Source: Azorinus chamasolen
Lineage: Eukaryota; Mollusca; Bivalvia; Cardiida; Solecurtidae
Direction: 5' to 3'
DNA length: 64,000 bases
Assembly: GCA_963576725.1 (NCBI GenBank)
Contig: OY755246.1
Coordinates: 70,548,371-70,612,370 of the forward strand
Each line of letters opens with the position of its first letter. The stretch's first letter is position 1. This document shows positions 58,901 through 63,473 of the stretch, piece by piece. Under the pieces are notes generated by a model, which worked only from the letters and a program-made list of their open reading frames with translations, was not told the DNA's origin and did not search any database. Position numbers and translations under genes: made by a program.

Positions 58901-59764
58901 TATCGAGTTAAATAATTTCTAAATGAATTTCATATATATAACACTCTTAAGTTTTACTTACCTGTATCTATTACTACTTACAAATATTTATCAAACTTTA
59001 TTTTTGGTGTAACACTTTTAAATGTGTTTGCTGAAAATATATTTATTAAATCATCATTCGGAACAAGAAATGATCACTATCATTAAATATCAATTATTCA
59101 GATAGAATTTACGTTATTATCTACCAACCATGGCCTGTTTTGACCCGGCAAACTTTGGTCTGGGGATAAAGTGGGCCACAGTGGGCCATTTCGTGGGTCT
59201 ACATGGTCTAAAAGGTAAAAAAAATTGATTGGGTCGATTTAGTGTTATATTATATACAACACTAAATCGACCCAATCATTTTTTTTTACCTTTTAGACCA
59301 TGTAGACCCTCGAAATGGCCCCCGTTGAAGTGGGACGTTTTTGACGGGCCATCATGGACGGGCCCTTTTGGAACTCCATGGGCCATTTTGATCCACATTT
59401 GATGTTTCGATGGGATCCCTACCCTACACTGGAAGAAGAACTTCAAGAATAAGGAGAAGAAGAAAGGTAATAGATTCATATATACATTATTTCTTACCAA
59501 AGACCTATGATTACTCTTTGTTCTTACATTGAATTCATGCAGTAAAACGTTAAATAAAACAGATGACAACCCAGCTTGTTGCAGATCTGTTAGTTTAAGA
59601 TTGTTTATCAATGTCCTAACGACAACTTACTTGTTTTTCACAAGAACCTCCCCTTCACCTGGTTGTGGAGTAGGCACAGTTTCGATAGAAACCACTTCTC
59701 GGAACTTGTTACTGGCGCGTTTGGCAACCAGTTTCCTGAAAGTTGCGGGTAGTTTGGAGGCCAT
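22911..59764 (-). CDS. PTGR3-like: PTGR3/ZADH2-like prostaglandin (enone) reductase, 11 coding exons
   Basis: Medium-chain dehydrogenase/reductase of the quinone-oxidoreductase branch. The known mammalian member reduces the C13-C14 double bond of 15-keto prostaglandins with NADPH. Exons: 59631-59764, 55200-55287, 54335-54430 (or 49429-49524), 46041-46139, 43838-43906, 34935-35009, 31483-31554, 26554-26615, 24889-24991, 23795-23980, 22911-22970. All introns are GT-AG and phases fit, giving 1,044 nt and 347 residues. Visible landmarks: [18 protein letters not shown] in the GroES-like domain, the nucleotide-binding loop TAAAGGTGQ at residues 152-160, [51 protein letters not shown] and the tail SIGKIIVEL. 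Alignment with human PTGR3, from memory, is nearly gap-free except for its longer N-terminal leader. The first 16 residues ([16 protein letters not shown]) are basic without acids, so organelle targeting is possible. Confidence 0.95.
22973..23120. repeat. ~38-bp tandem array at exon 11 acceptor
   Basis: Four copies of actgaaatggacatatcaca + gaatataaatcagctaaa. The first copy includes the exon 11 acceptor (on the minus strand ...CCATTTCAG), so pseudo-acceptors CCATTTCAG recur upstream in the intron. Confidence 0.9.
23299..23412. mobile_element. MITE family C, short internal-deletion copy
   Basis: Ends cagtaaaaaccctctaatgtgacca and gtggtcacattagaggggcc form the inverted repeat; the hairpin core is missing. 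Confidence 0.75.
23795..23980 (-). CDS. PTGR3-like: PTGR3-like exon 10
   Basis: 186 nt, phase 0 to 0. Acceptor ATTGTTCAG, donor GTAAGAG. It encodes residues 267-328, beginning [20 protein letters not shown] and ending [10 protein letters not shown]. The largest and best-conserved exon. Confidence 0.95.
24062..24291. mobile_element. MITE family B copy
   Basis: Left end acccctttcctccaaaggct, core gagcatttgctcctatagga, right end tttatggaggaaaggg then TTAA at 24288-24291. Confidence 0.87.
24288..24535. mobile_element. MITE family A, abutting family B
   Basis: Shares the TTAA at 24288-24291 with the preceding element and ends at TTAA 24532-24535. Core gacggctcctataggagccg is a perfect palindrome centre. 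Confidence 0.88.
24725..24812. mobile_element. MITE family A core, diverged
   Basis: caaaagacagatagtgtaga ... tggactgggtctatggtttg is recognisable but with broken arms. Confidence 0.6.
24889..24991 (-). CDS. PTGR3-like: PTGR3-like exon 9
   Basis: 103 nt; the first base completes an Asn codon split with exon 8. Acceptor GGTTTCAG, donor GTATGG. Encodes [20 protein letters not shown] and ends TLATLPAR, the Rossmann-fold strand region following the cofactor site. Confidence 0.94.
25075..25314. mobile_element. MITE family A copy
   Basis: TTAACCCTTTACTCCATGAA at left, core gatggctcctacaggagtcg, right end gtatggagtaaagaag with the TTAA mutated. Confidence 0.85.
25445..25555. mobile_element. MITE family A, partial
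   Basis: Core agtgtagattgtgatcagag ggatcctataggagccctct ... tctacattgttt; ends degraded. Confidence 0.7.
25660..25985. repeat. 23-bp minisatellite (~14 copies)
   Basis: Unit gtggtcaaagtggtcacttc + ata in the intron between exons 8 and 9. TGACCAC-type inverted halves make each unit partly palindromic. Confidence 0.95.
25995..26113. repeat. ~45-bp tandem triplication
   Basis: Three copies of gttacagtcaagtttaaggt + agaatatgtntnnagttatt. Confidence 0.88.
26176..26418. mobile_element. MITE family A copy
   Basis: TTAA edges. Left ccttttcccccattgaatat, core gcaaacagagcagaccctga, right gtgaagggaagcgttaa. The hairpin centre has lost several bases. Confidence 0.84.
26554..26615 (-). CDS. PTGR3-like: PTGR3-like exon 8
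   Basis: 62 nt, ends after two bases of a codon. Acceptor TTCATTTCAG, donor GTAAGCC. Encodes [20 protein letters not shown], matching the family 'GvDvVYEsvGG' block. Confidence 0.95.
26885..27335. repeat. 18-19-bp minisatellite
   Basis: Units of tttgtttataatatctatt, with 'cccattt' and 'tccattt' variants. Open on both strands as (INKMDI)n / (ISILFI)n frames, which are artefacts of the unit. Confidence 0.95.
27621..27848. mobile_element. MITE family A, internally shortened
   Basis: TTAACCATTTACTCCATAAG, a truncated core (catagtagaccctataggag ccatctgatcagggtctgct), then the usual interior attaatattcatgtcattat. Confidence 0.8.
27925..28073. repeat. 51-bp tandem triplication
   Basis: Three copies of tctggatngagatgagacgc + caagtaacttgacatatcat + catgcaaatag. 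51 is a multiple of 3, so the minus-strand frame stays open over it. Confidence 0.92.
28385..28583. mobile_element. Hairpin MITE, family C relative
   Basis: Ends aaaacccctctaaaccgg and ccagtttagagaggtttt are inverted repeats, and the middle keeps ggcagcttaatgctgtatga of family C. A repeated right end (cagtttagaggttttactgt) follows at ~28670. Confidence 0.75.
28749..29827. mobile_element. pogo/Tigger-like non-autonomous element
   Basis: Starts CAGTCGACTCTCGTTATGTC and its end reads, in reverse complement, CAGTCCACTCTCGTTATGGC, a terminal repeat of about 24 bp. TA lies directly outside both ends (28747-28748 and 29828-29829). Length 1,079 bp with no long frame. The CAGT start and TA duplication fit pogo-type members of Tc1/mariner. 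Confidence 0.82.
29835..30470. repeat. Dispersed repeat with internal ~130-bp units and gacaga tail
   Basis: Starts tagaattgtttttgatacaa ... gatgtccccccccc. Holds three units with tttccatgtaaaaattncaa and aaagtcccataac, then a cagacagacggatggacaga tract and an end tatactgggggagacata. Architecture matches the element at 32213-33502. Confidence 0.75.
30866..31058. mobile_element. MITE family B, reverse orientation, shortened core
   Basis: gaacccattcccgcatattg, half of the hairpin (aaaccatgctctatttatcagaatggttt), then aagtttccttttctctaata and taagtgggaatgggttt. Confidence 0.8.
31070..31480. repeat. ~32-bp tandem copies of exon 7 splice donor
   Basis: Units of ttacacattaaacaacactt + accagatatcaaa. 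On the minus strand each reads gatatctgGTAAGTGTTGTTT, resembling the exon 7 end and donor (atatccgGTAAGTGTTTAAT) at 31483. At least eight donor-like copies lie here, and two more near 30810-30860. Confidence 0.88.
31483..31554 (-). CDS. PTGR3-like: PTGR3-like exon 7
   Basis: 72 nt, phase 0. Acceptor CATTTGGCT is inside the exon; the true acceptor is TTTCAG before AAC at 31554. Donor GTAAGTG. Encodes [20 protein letters not shown] and KEYP, matching the family GCDRPINYK block. Confidence 0.95.
31570..32212. repeat. ~190-bp dispersed repeat, three tandem units (left part)
   Basis: Units contain ttgaaggagaagtttgcaac, accaactacncatgttncat, caaagttcagggggagataa and tctaccattcgtggttatta. The third unit is cut by the element at 32213, and the tail continues from 33503. 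The same family recurs at 51655. Confidence 0.85.
32213..33502. mobile_element. Non-autonomous repeat with eight ~160-bp units, nested
   Basis: Starts ctagaggtttgtttttgtca and ends cataaatgggggagacataa. The 'atgtctcccc'/'ggggagacat' motifs near both ends are inverted. Between them are about eight units of aggggcaataactccaaagt, tatcagggggagacaatt, acaactcatgctggtgaaca, ttcctgtgaagtttggtgac. A gacggacggacggatggaca tract precedes the right end. It interrupts the flanking 190-bp repeat. Confidence 0.8.
33503..33690. repeat. 190-bp dispersed repeat, right part
   Basis: Resumes with cagtaactttaaaactgaaa after the nested element and continues into a gcggacggaccgcccgacca tail. The same tail is found at 53166-53330. 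Confidence 0.8.
33735..34410. repeat. Dispersed repeat, three ~270-bp units
   Basis: Units of tttgacctctaagtatgacc, ttgacctttcagctattgac, gacacgccgtaccttctaga and catccatggagttctgac. Ends with the inverted pair agctcaccctgagcacaaaa / gtgctttggtgagct. Non-coding. Confidence 0.78.
34672..34921. mobile_element. MITE family A, degraded left end
   Basis: Interior gaatattcatgcaaaactca, core gcaaacagagcagacactaa ... gcccctacaggagctgtgtg, right end ctatgagtaaaagg. Confidence 0.78.
34935..35009 (-). CDS. PTGR3-like: PTGR3-like exon 6
   Basis: 75 nt, phase 0. Acceptor TTTTTTCCAG, donor GTAGGTT. Encodes [20 protein letters not shown] and VQFLK, the second Rossmann strand (family '[10 protein letters not shown]'). 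Confidence 0.95.
35205..35583. mobile_element. MITE family A with two internal tandem expansions
   Basis: Left end ccctttactccataaaatac, right end tattcatggagtaaaggga. The half-hairpin cctttataggagccacctga + tctgggtctgctctgtttgc + ttataca is present three times, and the interior segment attcctgtcttcatgtgcct + gtataaaagatatatata three times. Confidence 0.85.
35720..35960. mobile_element. MITE family A copy
   Basis: gaccctttactccaggaata at left, core agacagctcctactggagct gtctga, then a duplicated ggtctagtctgatt near the right side. Right terminus lost. Confidence 0.8.
35962..36930. repeat. Dispersed repeat, two long tandem copies
   Basis: Each copy contains attgtgcaaccttgaccttg, gtccagataaacattgtggt, a cagacaggcggacagacaat tract and ataatacgtcctgttttttc. 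Between them lie three units of gtttcaaagctttatctcaa + agggttatgtaaatag. Confidence 0.75.
36935..37325. repeat. ~200-bp dispersed repeat, copies 1-2
   Basis: Two copies of gtcccataactctcataaac ... ttcacagcaaggttgttcat ... gaggagttggacacacaaga. A third, diverged copy lies at 39116-39292 beyond the nested element. Confidence 0.75.
37326..39115. mobile_element. Non-autonomous element with ~140-bp internal tandem units
   Basis: Begins ttatgcccccaaagctaggc and ends with a 'ctttgggggcatttgtcacc' type sequence, so the 'gcccccaaag'/'ctttgggggc' ends are inverted. About nine tandem units follow a gtgtgggtgggtgtgtgggt tract. Inserted next to the third copy of the flanking 200-bp repeat. Confidence 0.8.
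37440..38850 (+). repeat. ~140-bp array with nuclear-receptor-like motifs
   Basis: Units run: cttgtccggagtatatctcc, tataccttaccagctacgga, ttccaaatttggtgtgtgag, ttcatcttgggatggcggag, tgtcgcgtaccattttcagg, tcactgtgaccttgaccttg, acctttgacctcgattttac. At least five units hold tgacctttgacct, whose complement AGGTCAAAGGTCA is a perfect DR1 half-site pair. Most hold tgaccttga (TCAAGGTCA, the ERR/SF-1 type site). Regulatory activity is not shown. Confidence 0.9.
39116..39292. repeat. ~200-bp dispersed repeat, third copy
   Basis: ttgtacagtgaagacaaata ... catcaagtttgttcatctat ... gaggagttggacacacaaga, homologous to 36935-37325. Confidence 0.7.
39420..40158. mobile_element. MITE family A with expanded interior
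   Basis: Left half-core ttctgtaggagctgtctgat + cagggtctgctctctttgct. The right interior and end are ctaatctaattaatattcat and tgaatattcatggtgagaag. The segment between them has become the 39510-40055 array. Confidence 0.82.
39510..40055. repeat. Minisatellite derived from MITE A interior
   Basis: Units of agatatgactatagtttgtgtc with an optional ttatgactatag insert, ~20 copies. Corresponds to agatatgattccacagtttctgtc in the unexpanded MITE at 21345-21375. Confidence 0.9.
40159..40385. mobile_element. Hairpin MITE, family E
   Basis: Arms accatatactgtgaccacaa and gccacagtatagggtttggt surround gtagaatcatctcttcgaga. Outer parts gctacagataaaggtgcata and tcaacatttctcaatcaaac are shared with copies at 54015 and 54745. 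Confidence 0.8.
40386..40689. other. Short repeat end, otherwise unrecognised
   Basis: agctcaccttggtgagctaa at 40406 is the inverted terminal motif also seen at 34372-34400. The rest is AT-rich and unrecognised. Confidence 0.45.
40690..40905. mobile_element. MITE family A, partial
   Basis: Interior gcaaaatggtcacgtcatga, core ggaaacagagcagacctgat ... gccatacaggagcgttctga ... tctactctgtttgcaaaggt; the right end is degraded. Confidence 0.75.
40950..43297. mobile_element. MITE family A with 2.2-kb internal expansion
   Basis: Left interior ggcatcatgaatattagttg. Right half gtaaacagagcagagctcct + acaggagccatctaatctga and end tatgagataaagggttaa. Everything between is the 41000-43195 minisatellite. 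Confidence 0.85.
41000..43195. repeat. ~45/62-bp minisatellite derived from MITE A interior
   Basis: Short unit ataatagcatatgtacagat + gatttactggtataggtaga + cactgtt; the long form adds cagggtcagatctgtt. A run of about 26 A at 41244-41270 interrupts it. The long form corresponds to the unexpanded MITE segment ataatagca...gtagaaactgtagaatcagatctatt. Copy number is roughly 45, estimated from length. Confidence 0.93.
43370..43745. repeat. ~29-bp minisatellite (~13 copies)
   Basis: Units of ggtatgatagaacatatagc + aggtatata just downstream (in gene sense) of exon 5. Open Tyr/Arg-rich and Ile/Pro-rich frames are artefacts. Confidence 0.93.
43838..43906 (-). CDS. PTGR3-like: PTGR3-like exon 5 (cofactor-binding loop)
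   Basis: 69 nt, phase 0. Acceptor TTGTGTGACAG, donor GTAAGTA. Encodes [20 protein letters not shown] + QIA. The AAAGGTGQ segment is the glycine-rich NADPH-binding loop of the medium-chain reductases. Confidence 0.96.
43907..44379. other. Unrecognised intron sequence
   Basis: A 141-codon minus-strand frame (43949-44374) is open here. It lacks splice or homology support and its content (tgacaacgacaacaacgcaa, gacggacagttatccctttat) looks like a dispersed non-coding repeat. Confidence 0.4.
44380..45250. repeat. Two dispersed repeat types in tandem units
   Basis: 44380-44905: about four ~140-bp units with agttaccatggcaaccaatt and cttttgaaagacctnc. 44905-45235: two ~170-bp units with ggcaaacaggaagtagatga, gacctgaaaagaggagacac and cagaccaaatatcaaatcat, ending in a gacggacatacagac tract. 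Confidence 0.75.
45251..45608. repeat. Dispersed repeat fragment
   Basis: aatgcccccatcgcctaaag ... gagcagtgtgtgacacaaac ... tatacccccacccaaacacc. Resembles the 'gcccccaaag' elements, degraded. Confidence 0.5.
45612..45872. mobile_element. MITE family A, intact copy
   Basis: TTAA edges. Ends ccctttactccatgattatt and tttatggagtaaagagttaa. Core gacggctcctacaagagccg. Confidence 0.88.
45897..46067 (-). repeat. 57-bp triplication spanning exon 4 donor
   Basis: Three copies, period 57 bp, each holding the last 26 nt of exon 4 and 31 nt of intron. Donor copies follow exon ends at 46041, 45984 and 45927. Only one base (tccaatgag / tccagtgag) differs among them in this stretch. Confidence 0.95.
46041..46139 (-). 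CDS. PTGR3-like: PTGR3-like exon 4
   Basis: 99 nt, phase 0. Acceptor TTATTGCAG, donor GTAAAGT. Encodes [20 protein letters not shown] + [13 protein letters not shown], matching the family segment between the GroES-like and cofactor domains. Reading through the donor stays open for 38 further codons ([10 protein letters not shown] + NTATISLDK repeats) to the third donor copy at 45927. Confidence 0.95.
46155..46535. mobile_element. MITE family A with expanded interior
   Basis: aactccaggaatattcatgt at left, core gacggctcctgtaggagccg perfect at centre, right end tttatggagtaaaggga. A 22-bp unit attaatgagctgtaccggta + tt is present about eight times (46198-46375), expanded from a normal 'attaatgagctg' interior. 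Confidence 0.87.
46536..46890. other. No recognised feature
   Basis: AT-rich intron sequence. Traces of a decayed MITE A core at 46795-46860 (ggtcaaacctggatgagacaggagctgtga). Confidence 0.4.
46895..47228. repeat. 40-bp minisatellite (~8 copies)
   Basis: Unit gatattgataatctgaatag + caagctgtgcattcatagtg; the last two copies share a tacatattgatcatatgaat variant. Confidence 0.94.
47330..47520. mobile_element. MITE family A, rearranged
   Basis: Two hairpin-half sequences: gtagaaccagatcagaaagc ... ccatctgatcagggtctgca and aggagccatctgaccttggt ... tctctgtttgcaaaggcatg. Confidence 0.7.
47521..48195. other. Unrecognised sequence with a 48-bp direct duplication
   Basis: Two copies of aattagcatgcttagccgat + atctgcccacacnaaatgct at about 47966 and 48012. 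A decayed MITE A core lies around 47870-47930. No frame. Confidence 0.6.
48198..48443. mobile_element. MITE family A copy
   Basis: TTAACCTTTTCCCTAATGGA at left, core gatggctcctacaagagctg, right end tatgaaggaaaggcta with the TTAA mutated. Confidence 0.84.
48742..49172. repeat. 34-bp minisatellite between 38-bp direct repeats
   Basis: Array of six units (acattgtatatatactgttg + cctatcacgagggct) at 48829-49037. Flanking copies of gacctatagtaattgtttga + aatctcgccacaagttctg lie at about 48746 and 49133. Confidence 0.9.
49429..49524 (-). CDS. PTGR3-like: PTGR3-like alternative exon 3b
   Basis: 96 nt, phase 0 at both ends. Acceptor GTGTTATAG, donor GTAAATA. Encodes [20 protein letters not shown] + [12 protein letters not shown]. 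This version is closer to the usual family sequence (GIGEVVA.G ... GQAV.Y). It is the same length and phase as exon 3a at 54335-54430, with about 14 of 32 residues identical. Including both in tandem would duplicate one part of the catalytic domain, so mutually exclusive use is the simplest reading. Confidence 0.92.
49590..49853. mobile_element. MITE family B, rearranged core
   Basis: gaattccctcatattgacac at left, a partly duplicated hairpin half (gaaaccattgcaataaataa, gaaacctttgtgataaaaag), right end ttgagggaatgggtcaa. Confidence 0.8.
50075..50322. repeat. 30-bp minisatellite (8 copies)
   Basis: Unit gcctgtgttagtcacatgca + atacagacaa. 30 is a multiple of 3, so three frames remain open (for example [10 protein letters not shown] repeats), overlapping on both strands. 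No splice or homology support for a protein. Confidence 0.95.
50450..50595. repeat. 34-bp tandem array derived from MITE C arm
   Basis: Four copies of agcttaatgcaatacagaaa + caatgcagaaagca. Matches the arm of MITE C (cttaatgcaggacaaaagta + atgcagaaagc). Confidence 0.85.
50600..50841. mobile_element. MITE family A copy
   Basis: TTAA edges. Left gcctttactccatgaatatt, core aaacagagcagaccctgatc, right tatatggagtagaggg. Confidence 0.86.
51019..51247. mobile_element. MITE family B, intact copy, reverse orientation
   Basis: TTAA at both edges. Ends ccctttcctccataaataca and cctatgagggaatggg. Perfect central palindrome gcatttgctcctataggagc. Confidence 0.9.
51248..51654. other. No recognised feature
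   Basis: Intron sequence. A fragment ggtgtctcaccaggatccaa (51288) is shared with 2870 and 18338. Nothing else. Confidence 0.4.
51655..52190. repeat. ~190-bp dispersed repeat, three units
   Basis: Same family as 31570-32212: aaagttcaaggggagannat, tgcacatctactattnattg, caaattgaaggagaagtttg. Ends at ttctctagtgacataataaa. Confidence 0.82.
52395..52488 (-). repeat. tRNA-like sequence (SINE head or pseudo-tRNA)
   Basis: On the minus strand it reads GGCCTCAGTGGCGTAATCGG as an A-box region and GGGTTCGAATCC as the B box, with a long variable stretch like Leu/Ser tRNAs. Acceptor arms pair at only five of seven positions, so a functional tRNA is unlikely. Confidence 0.7.
53026..53165. mobile_element. 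Near-perfect 63-bp-arm hairpin element
   Basis: Arm gaataataggttagtgccgt agatgggacgcctttatccg ... returns as cggataaagcgtcccatcta cggcactaacctattattc, with a short loop at gctcggcaagcct. Only a few mismatches over ~63 bp. No other copy in the window. Confidence 0.9.
53166..53330. repeat. 190-bp dispersed repeat, tail
   Basis: aattcagtaacttccaaatt ... ccgaccatctgactgacaaa, homologous to 33503-33690. The hairpin at 53026 sits right at its left side. Confidence 0.75.
53331..53858. other. No recognised gene
   Basis: A decayed MITE A-like pair, cagcgtgcctgtttcaattt near 53690 after gatagaccctgatcagggac. Otherwise unrecognised intron. Confidence 0.4.
53845..53988. repeat. ~35-bp minisatellite (4 copies) with CA runs
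   Basis: tcttatacatgtatatggcc + ctggacacacacaca. Confidence 0.92.
54010..54195. mobile_element. Hairpin MITE, family E
   Basis: Core accaaactctatactgtgac cactaataagaatcgtctct ... gagtggtcacagtatagggt ttgg. Outer parts gtgcgtaaatttcaacattt and gggtatgcatctttatctgt. Confidence 0.85.
54335..54430 (-). CDS. PTGR3-like: PTGR3-like alternative exon 3a
   Basis: 96 nt, phase 0 at both ends. Acceptor CTCATTTAG, donor GTAACAC. Encodes [20 protein letters not shown] + [12 protein letters not shown]. Homologous over its full length to exon 3b, keeping EVV..GP, GQA.MY and GAF but replacing the GIG start with AVA. The frame is intact and both splice sites are good, so this is not an obvious relic. Segment 75-106 lies in the substrate-binding N-terminal domain. 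Confidence 0.9.
54740..54905. mobile_element. Hairpin MITE, family E
   Basis: aaaacattttcaagaacagt, core catcaaactgagtgttctga ccactgtttagaattgtttc ... tcacagcatagggtttggta, right gaatatgcatctatctctat. Confidence 0.8.
55200..55287 (-). CDS. PTGR3-like: PTGR3-like exon 2
   Basis: 88 nt; the first base completes the Lys codon begun in exon 1. Acceptor TGATCCACAG, donor GTAAAGT. Encodes [20 protein letters not shown] + KFPLDVGFE, an almost exact match to the family hallmark '[18 protein letters not shown]'. Confidence 0.97.
55438..56105. repeat. 23-bp minisatellite built from the MITE A terminus (~28 copies)
   Basis: Units of gtaaccctttactccataag + tc/ttg. The core aaccctttactccataa is the left end of MITE A. 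Confidence 0.95.
56128..56425 (+). repeat. tRNA-derived SINE
   Basis: Head with A box tggtccagtggtaggacg and B box ggtttgaatcctg. A body with ctctccacctaggtgtataa + atgggtacctatgag, a block I associate with conserved SINE central domains, and a tail ctcacctttacctttacaag. Confidence 0.8.
56430..56800 (+). repeat. Two decayed tRNA-related units
   Basis: ggtgacatggtagaacgtct ... gaggtttgaatttgaatccc, and later gaggtgacagaacatctgat ... cagtttgaaccctgg. Both retain B-box-like sequence; the second is more decayed. Confidence 0.55.
56815..56862. repeat. Bivalve dispersed repeat fragment
   Basis: aacaagaggacagtgatggc ctatgtcactcacctgg, a motif I know as frequent in bivalve introns. Confidence 0.55.
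57060..57275. mobile_element. MITE family A, partial
   Basis: ccccatgaatattcatggag, core aaacagagcagaccctaatc, tctattctgtttgcaaatgc; both ends degraded. Confidence 0.78.
57566..58005. mobile_element. Two MITE family A copies side by side
   Basis: Copy 1: TTAACCATTTACTCCATAGA with core cagatggctcttgttggagc, truncated near 57735. Copy 2: aaccctttattccataaatt (57743) to tattcatggagtaaaggttc. Both in the same orientation. Confidence 0.8.
58560..58809. mobile_element. MITE family A, intact copy
   Basis: TTAA edges, left ccctttccctcatataaacg, core gacggctcctagaggagccg, right tagaacagggaaagggttaa. Confidence 0.88.
59183..59321. repeat. 64-bp-arm near-perfect palindrome
   Basis: gggccatttcgtgggtctac atggtctaaaaggtaaaaaa ... 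and complement, with an 11-bp loop (atattatatac). Confidence 0.92.
59631..59764 (-). CDS. PTGR3-like: PTGR3-like exon 1 (start codon)
   Basis: ATG at 59764-59762 in context gaATGGCC. 134 nt, ends two bases into a codon, donor GTAAGTT. Encodes [40 protein letters not shown] and LVKNK. 'KLV..R.S..FREaV' aligns with the family start. Upstream I see no in-frame ATG closer to the canonical length, so this start is preferred. Confidence 0.95.
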
Positions 59765-60180
59765 TCTGTCTCGATTGTACTGTTTAGTGAACTGTCACGC
59801 TGGTTGGAAACACCCAAACATCGTTATCTTTTTTTGGTATTTAGCACGTACATGTATATATATATTTGGTCATTTGGAGTTATTTCCCTTGAAAGATTTG
59901 GTATAAGAAACTGACATGCAGAAAAGGGCAATCAAACCATTATTTGCTCTATAAAAATTTAGTAGTACTTCGCTAGCAGCATCGAACATCAAGACTGTGG
60001 CTGAGGGTAGAGCTGGAGGACGTGACGAGTAAATCTTATAAACTTTATAAATCTTATTTGTTCACAGTTGTGTAGTCTATTTAAGGGAAATAACTCATGC
60101 ATCTTTCTGTATTGTATTTTGCATGATTTACCTCCCATCGACCGTCATATTTCATGTAGCCTTTGTTTAAATTAAATAAA
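59765..60180. promoter_or_regulatory. Probable promoter / 5' UTR region of the PTGR3-like gene
   Basis: Position only: it lies immediately 5' of exon 1 on the minus strand. No TATA box or defined motif that I would assert; the transcription start is unknown. Confidence 0.35.
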
Positions 60181-60386
60181 TGTGCAGGCTTTTTTTTTTT
60201 TTATCAGACTCTGCATATACTTTAAACAATTACTATATAATTTTGTTACCGACATTCTTTGCATATTCTTAAATAATATTTGTTTTCTTATATATCGATA
60301 CATGTATGTGGTGTGATGCGATGTAAAACTAAAGTCGGTATAAAACGCTCAGATCTCGAAGAGCTTTATGTCATCTTTCTGCCCTT

Positions 60387-60668
60387 ATGTCATCTATGTA
60401 CATTAAAATACCTGACTTGACAAGTAGCAGCAGCAGTAGTAGTAGTATACATGCCGTCCTATCTAGGGAGACCTACGAGAATGACCCGCCACATGCACCC
60501 TTTATCCTTCCGACAGGTACACACCCACAGCAAACTACTTCAAAATTTTCCTTTTATCCTTACACGGTGGTGATGTGGAACAGCCTACCAGCGGACGCAG
60601 TCCTTCAGCCTGATCTCGAGGGGTTCCGTAACATCCCGTCCCCCTCCCTCATTTCAAATCGCCACTGA
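60387..60668 (+). pseudogene. LINE reverse transcriptase ORF, extreme C-terminus
   Basis: The frame contains TSKFSFYPYTVVMWNSLPAD + AVLQPDLEGFRNIPS, resembling the 'FFPRTv.dWNsLP..vv..psl.sFk' tail found at the end of many CR1/L2/Jockey-type non-LTR retrotransposon ORF2 proteins. A stop at 60668 follows ...ISNRH. An AGC/AGT microsatellite (Ser run) lies upstream, and no RT or endonuclease domain precedes it in the window, so this is a 5'-truncated copy. The following ~180 bp (60669-60852) would be its 3' UTR, ending in gtccggcattatctatagat. Confidence 0.72.
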
Positions 60669-60852
60669 GGCATGGGATCAGTGTTTTTAGCTTCTTTGTT
60701 TTTTCACCTATTTTAACACCTGTCTCACTTTATTTCTTCTCTCTATCCTTCTTTTTAAGTCTTCCTTTCACAACTTTTATTTGTTTTTAATCTGCACGAC
60801 GCACAAACCCCTCATGCTGATAATACACGACAAGTGGAGTCCGGCATTATCT

Positions 60853-60886
<34 letters not shown>

Positions 60887-60903
60887 TAGATAGATAGATA
60901 GAT

Positions 60904-60965
<62 letters not shown>

Positions 60966-60966
60966 T

Positions 60967-61012
<46 letters not shown>

Positions 61013-61024
61013 GTATAGATAGAT
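60853..61024. repeat. (ATAG)n microsatellite
   Basis: About 40 tetramers directly after the LINE 3' end, with a few 'attaga' interruptions. Probably the microsatellite tail of that insertion. Confidence 0.97.
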
Positions 61025-61029
61025 GCAGG

Positions 61030-62565
<1,536 letters not shown>

Positions 62566-62569
62566 CGAA

Positions 62570-63130
62570 GTTGTTGTTGTTGTAGATATCTTCATTTCCT
62601 CCAAATTTTGAGTGAATGGGTGAATTTTTATGGCACTGCGATACTGAAAAGGCTATACGTGTATAGCGCCGATGAATGATGAGATGACATGATGATGTGG
62701 GTTGGTTTCAGGAAGATGATTTCGGCTAATCTCATTCGTTGCAAATCAACGCATGGGATCAAAGCCACCGACTTGCATTCCTTTTAGTTCTTGGCAGAGG
62801 GGATAATCTCCATAAAAAAACACAAAAATATCCCCTGTGACAATTAAGCCCCCTAACCACGGTAAGGTGGGAAGGAACTTGGGATGGGTTCCAAATTTTG
62901 AAGAGTTATACATACAGAAATTCAAATAATACAATTACGACAAAACATAATAAATACAAAACATTACAATACAAGGTAATATAATATGAGTTTAAAAACA
63001 GGTATCCCACTGTAATGCTGTGTATCAGCTGTATATGTGTGCCATACAGCAGCATTTCGATCTACCCAGGTATGATACTAGCTGTTATCGTTAGCGCAGA
63101 TGGACGCTCACAGAGCTCTCTATCAGCTAT
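62570..63130. other. No recognised feature
   Basis: Intergenic sequence between the TAG array and the MITE next to the AKR exon. No supported frame or RNA. Confidence 0.45.
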
Positions 63131-63340
63131 ACAATAAACTCTCGATTGTACGAACACTGAAATACGTATTATTATCGATCTTTAAGCCAGGTGACTGCTT
63201 AATGCAGGATGAAAGTCATACAGAAAGCTCCTCTAGGAGCTTTCTGCATGACTCTCATCCTGTATTAAGCAGTCACCTGGCTACAAAGACATAAATTCTT
63301 CATTACTAAAATTTGGTAGTATCGAGTTTTACTGTACTAG
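63131..63340. mobile_element. Hairpin MITE, family C, best-preserved copy
   Basis: Ends acaataaactctcgattgta and gtatcgagttttactgta. The inner palindrome at 63185-63282 has arms agccaggtgactgcttaatg caggatgaaagtcatacaga around gctcctctaggagc, with only a few mismatches. Lies just upstream of the AKR first exon. Confidence 0.85.
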
Positions 63341-63473
63341 GTTCACTTGAGCCATTTTTATCAGGATGATAACGGCTACTGTTGGACCTTTATCTGTCAA
63401 ACTTGAGTCGCCTTGGCCAACTTTAATCTGCAACAGTACAATACCTTCTTGTTGTTGGACAGAGACTAATAAA

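Larger units (their letters stand above)
58020..59405. mobile_element. Unclassified element with GGCCCATTT motifs and a long palindrome
   Basis: The left end has repeated gggcccacttccaaaatggc / aaaacggcccatttcc. The right end has the inverted counterparts aaatggcccccgttgaagtg, gggccatcatggacgggccc and ccatgggccattttgatcc. Next to the right end is a 64-bp-arm palindrome (59183-59246 and 59258-59321). A MITE A is nested at 58560-58809. A 107-codon frame at 58240-58563 is unrecognised. Confidence 0.6.
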
